Of a DNA stretch of 64,000 nt, positions 61,792 to 64,000 are shown one piece after another; the first letter of the stretch is position 1, and each line of letters begins with the position of its first letter. Origin of the DNA: Ianthella basta (lineage: Eukaryota > Porifera > Demospongiae > Verongiida > Ianthellidae); NCBI GenBank assembly GCA_964019415.1, contig OZ025875.1:2979911-3043910 (forward strand). The letters run 5' to 3'. The notes below the pieces were generated by a model. The model did not search any database. It was not told the DNA's origin and worked only from the letters and a program-made list of their open reading frames with translations. A program made the translations under genes and the position numbers.

Positions 61792-64000
61792 CTACAGTGG
61801 AATGACATCAGGCCCTTCAAACTGCTTGTTTTCCACAATGTAGCATGCTCCTTGAGTACCAGATAGACCCTGGTCTGACTCTGAAGAGAATGCACTGATG
61901 CTCATTGCAATGGGCAAAGATTTGTCTTGTGATCCTTGAGTAACGTACACCTTGTTGTAGAACCAGCCATCTTCATCCATCGCATCAGTAGGTTCCTCTG
62001 ATACAGAGAACATTGATTCAGCAAAGCTAGTGTTCTGGCCAAATTTTCCACCCCTGGCCACTTCACCTGTTCCTTCTTTTGCCCATTCTGTTGGAAGATC
62101 AGATGTGCCAGGTGAGAAAACATCACTGTAGGTCCACTCATCTGGTTTCATTCTCTCAACCAACTCTAAATTGACAGGCTGCAAATTAGCATGACTTCGA
62201 TCAGATCTCATACTTGTTGTGCTCCTACCAGTCTTCAGGGTGCCTTTCCAGGATGTAAGAGTGGATGAAAGAGTCTTTAAACGATTCCTGCTCTGGGTGT
62301 TGGTGGAGGAGAATGAAACCCCTCTCTTCTTCTTGCTCTGGCAGCAAAGCCATCTCGTCCAAAGTTTACGAGCTTCTTGAGATCTTAGAACATAGAGTAC
62401 AAAAAGATATACGCCTAGGAAGGCAGTAGTCAGGGTGAAGACCCACTCAGCAGGGTAGCGCACTGCATCAGGAAGATCACTGCTTGCTAGCAGACCAATG
62501 GCCCAGCCCATTCCAAAGAGAAGGGACAGTCCCAGGGCAATCATGAAGTTCTCCTTCAGTTTGCGAAGGTTCCCACTACTGCTTGTCTCCTTCCTAACGT
62601 TGGGTCTACACAGCAGACTGGCAAAAATGAGGATGAATATGACCCAGTTCATAATGTAGATGACACCAAATGGTATGAGCAGACCAATATAGAAGGAGTA
62701 TCCATACACACGGCAGCTGTAATTGGTAAAAAAGAGAAAGTAGGGTTAGTAACTACATTCTGCATTCCGTACAATAACAATTTGTTACAAAAATCTTACT
62801 AAAGAGGATGGATGTAGTTCTGATACCGAGGGGCCAGAGAGAATGTAACAATGAATGCTGGAACCACTGCACAAGAAATGAAAGAAATTGAATTCAAACT
62901 CTAATTAAGCATGCATGCAGTTAGTAAGTTTGATCTATATCCATTTGTGCACCAACCTACCCCAGCATATTGCCATGGCAATGACAGCATAGCTGGTGAT
63001 GTCTGGTTTGAACACAGTCACCAATTTCCTGTGTAACTGAATGGCTTCTGCTGCCATCCAGAAGAACACAGCCAGGAAAAAGTAGTGCGTTAGAGCAGAG
63101 ACCACTCCACAGAGCACAGGTACACCAGTTGAGACAGTGCTGATGATGAAGGTGACATACAGCCCCAACAGAGCAAAGCAGAGGTTGAGCAGCAGCTTTG
63201 CATGGACGGTCTTTCTCATGTCCCTGAAAAGATGAGCAAGAATTATCACACACAATACATGTTGTATGGCTACACCCCTGCACTGCTGTATTATGTAAAT
63301 TTACATAGTAACTGACATCAAACTGAGTAATTTGAATTATTCACACTGTCTAGCCATGTACAGCACAATAGGCTTGACTAATATAATATATAAATAAAAT
63401 GTGTTGTAGAGTATACCCTGGCTTGCAATTGTTGCCTCCTTCATTGGGATGTTGAGTCTTTAATAATAATTTCACTGAATTGTCAGCTGTCTGTTGTGTT
63501 TGTATGGTGAGGCGTCACATACAGCACACAATTGATTGGATACCAGTCAGAGCATATTGATGCATGCCAGTGCAATACTGTATGTACAGTATCTATAATT
63601 ATACCACACATGCACACATATACACTATTTAATAGTATGTTGGACAGATAAGGTCTTGTGGTTTGAACTGGCTTGTACATGTCTTGATGGTCTGGAAGCA
63701 TTTGATGTGCTCACACTTAATAGGCACTTCACAGGCAGGAAAGCATCTAATTTCCACCAATTAGCTTCAGTTGAGAGTGTGCGTAATGTTTGTAACATCA
63801 TGATTTACTCGTGCCATTTCATGGTTAAGTAATAACTTCCAGCATGCTAAAATACATAGTACACACACATATTATGCAATGCTTTTGCCAGATTAATACG
63901 CGCTCACTTTTCTCCAAGATATGTGATAATGGTGATGATGAGACAGATGATGGAGAGTACAGTGCCAATGTAGGACACCCAAGTGAGGGCAAGGGCTTCT
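61792..64000 (-). CDS. Adhesion GPCR gene G, 7TM part, cut by the window end
   Basis: Near-identical copy of gene E. Exons in transcription order: 64000-63908 (TM1, partial), 63223-62961 (TM2-TM3), 62866-62800 (TM4) and 62716-61792 (TM5-TM7 and tail, stop TAG). All are open, with the same phases and exon sizes as E. Differences are mostly single substitutions (for example LLASSDLP instead of LLATSDLP). The tail ends CYIVENKQFEGPDVIPL. GPS, GAIN and ectodomain would lie beyond the window. Confidence 0.85.

Overview
This is animal nuclear DNA. It has multi-exon genes with GT/AG introns of roughly 70-700 bp, long CA/GT microsatellites and many transposon relics. The host is a metazoan, probably an invertebrate. 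A sponge or other early-branching animal would fit the receptor architecture and repeat types, but nothing here proves it.

The window is a cluster of adhesion G-protein-coupled receptor (aGPCR) genes made by repeated duplication. Gene A (+, 5599-18505) and gene B (+, 34113-53027) are paralogues that align exon by exon from the FN3 region onward: FN3 repeats, four Ig-like domains, EGF, Ig, SEA-like, HRM-like, GAIN, a GPS autoproteolysis site ending in H-L-T, seven membrane helices and a cytoplasmic tail. Nearly all ectodomain exons are symmetric (phase 1-1). No signal-peptide exon was found for either gene. Gene E (-, 20055-22969) is a third receptor with intact GPS and 7TM exons, but its ectodomain exons (24313-26957) are decayed and its GAIN exon is missing. 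Segment C (+, 26958-29440) is a decayed copy of the first FN3 exons of gene A, fused head-to-head to the decayed ectodomain of E. Segment F (+, 58522-60251) is a pseudogene copy of the 3' half of A. Gene G (-, 61792 to the window end) is a near-identical copy of E. A/E and F/G are therefore two copies of one tail-to-tail gene pair.

Mobile DNA fills much of the rest. The most striking element is an apparently intact 4.1-kb DNA transposon (47303-51412) in the intron between the TM1 and TM2 exons of gene B. It carries a THAP/HTH/DDE transposase and a convergent SAP/SWIM/YqaJ-nuclease gene, perfect 18-bp terminal inverted repeats and an AT target duplication. Also seen: three non-LTR-type retroelement fragments (1917-2430, 31940-32543, 35127-35677), a pogo-like non-autonomous element (31074-31671), two hAT-like short elements (one nested inside a foldback element, 45006-45691), a 606-bp element with 50-bp inverted repeats (2508-3113), and a small foldback element duplicated with the A/E block (19242-19486, 60987-61231).

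Functionally, the receptors are predicted cell-surface proteins. The ectodomain would bind ligands or matrix, the GAIN/GPS module would self-cleave, and the new N-terminus (Thr-His-Phe-Ala-Ile-Leu-Leu) would act as a tethered agonist for the 7TM core. Several copies carry nonsense codons or frameshifts, so the locus mixes probably functional receptors with pseudogenes. Exon boundaries come from splice consensus, reading phase and paralogue comparison; no transcript evidence was available.
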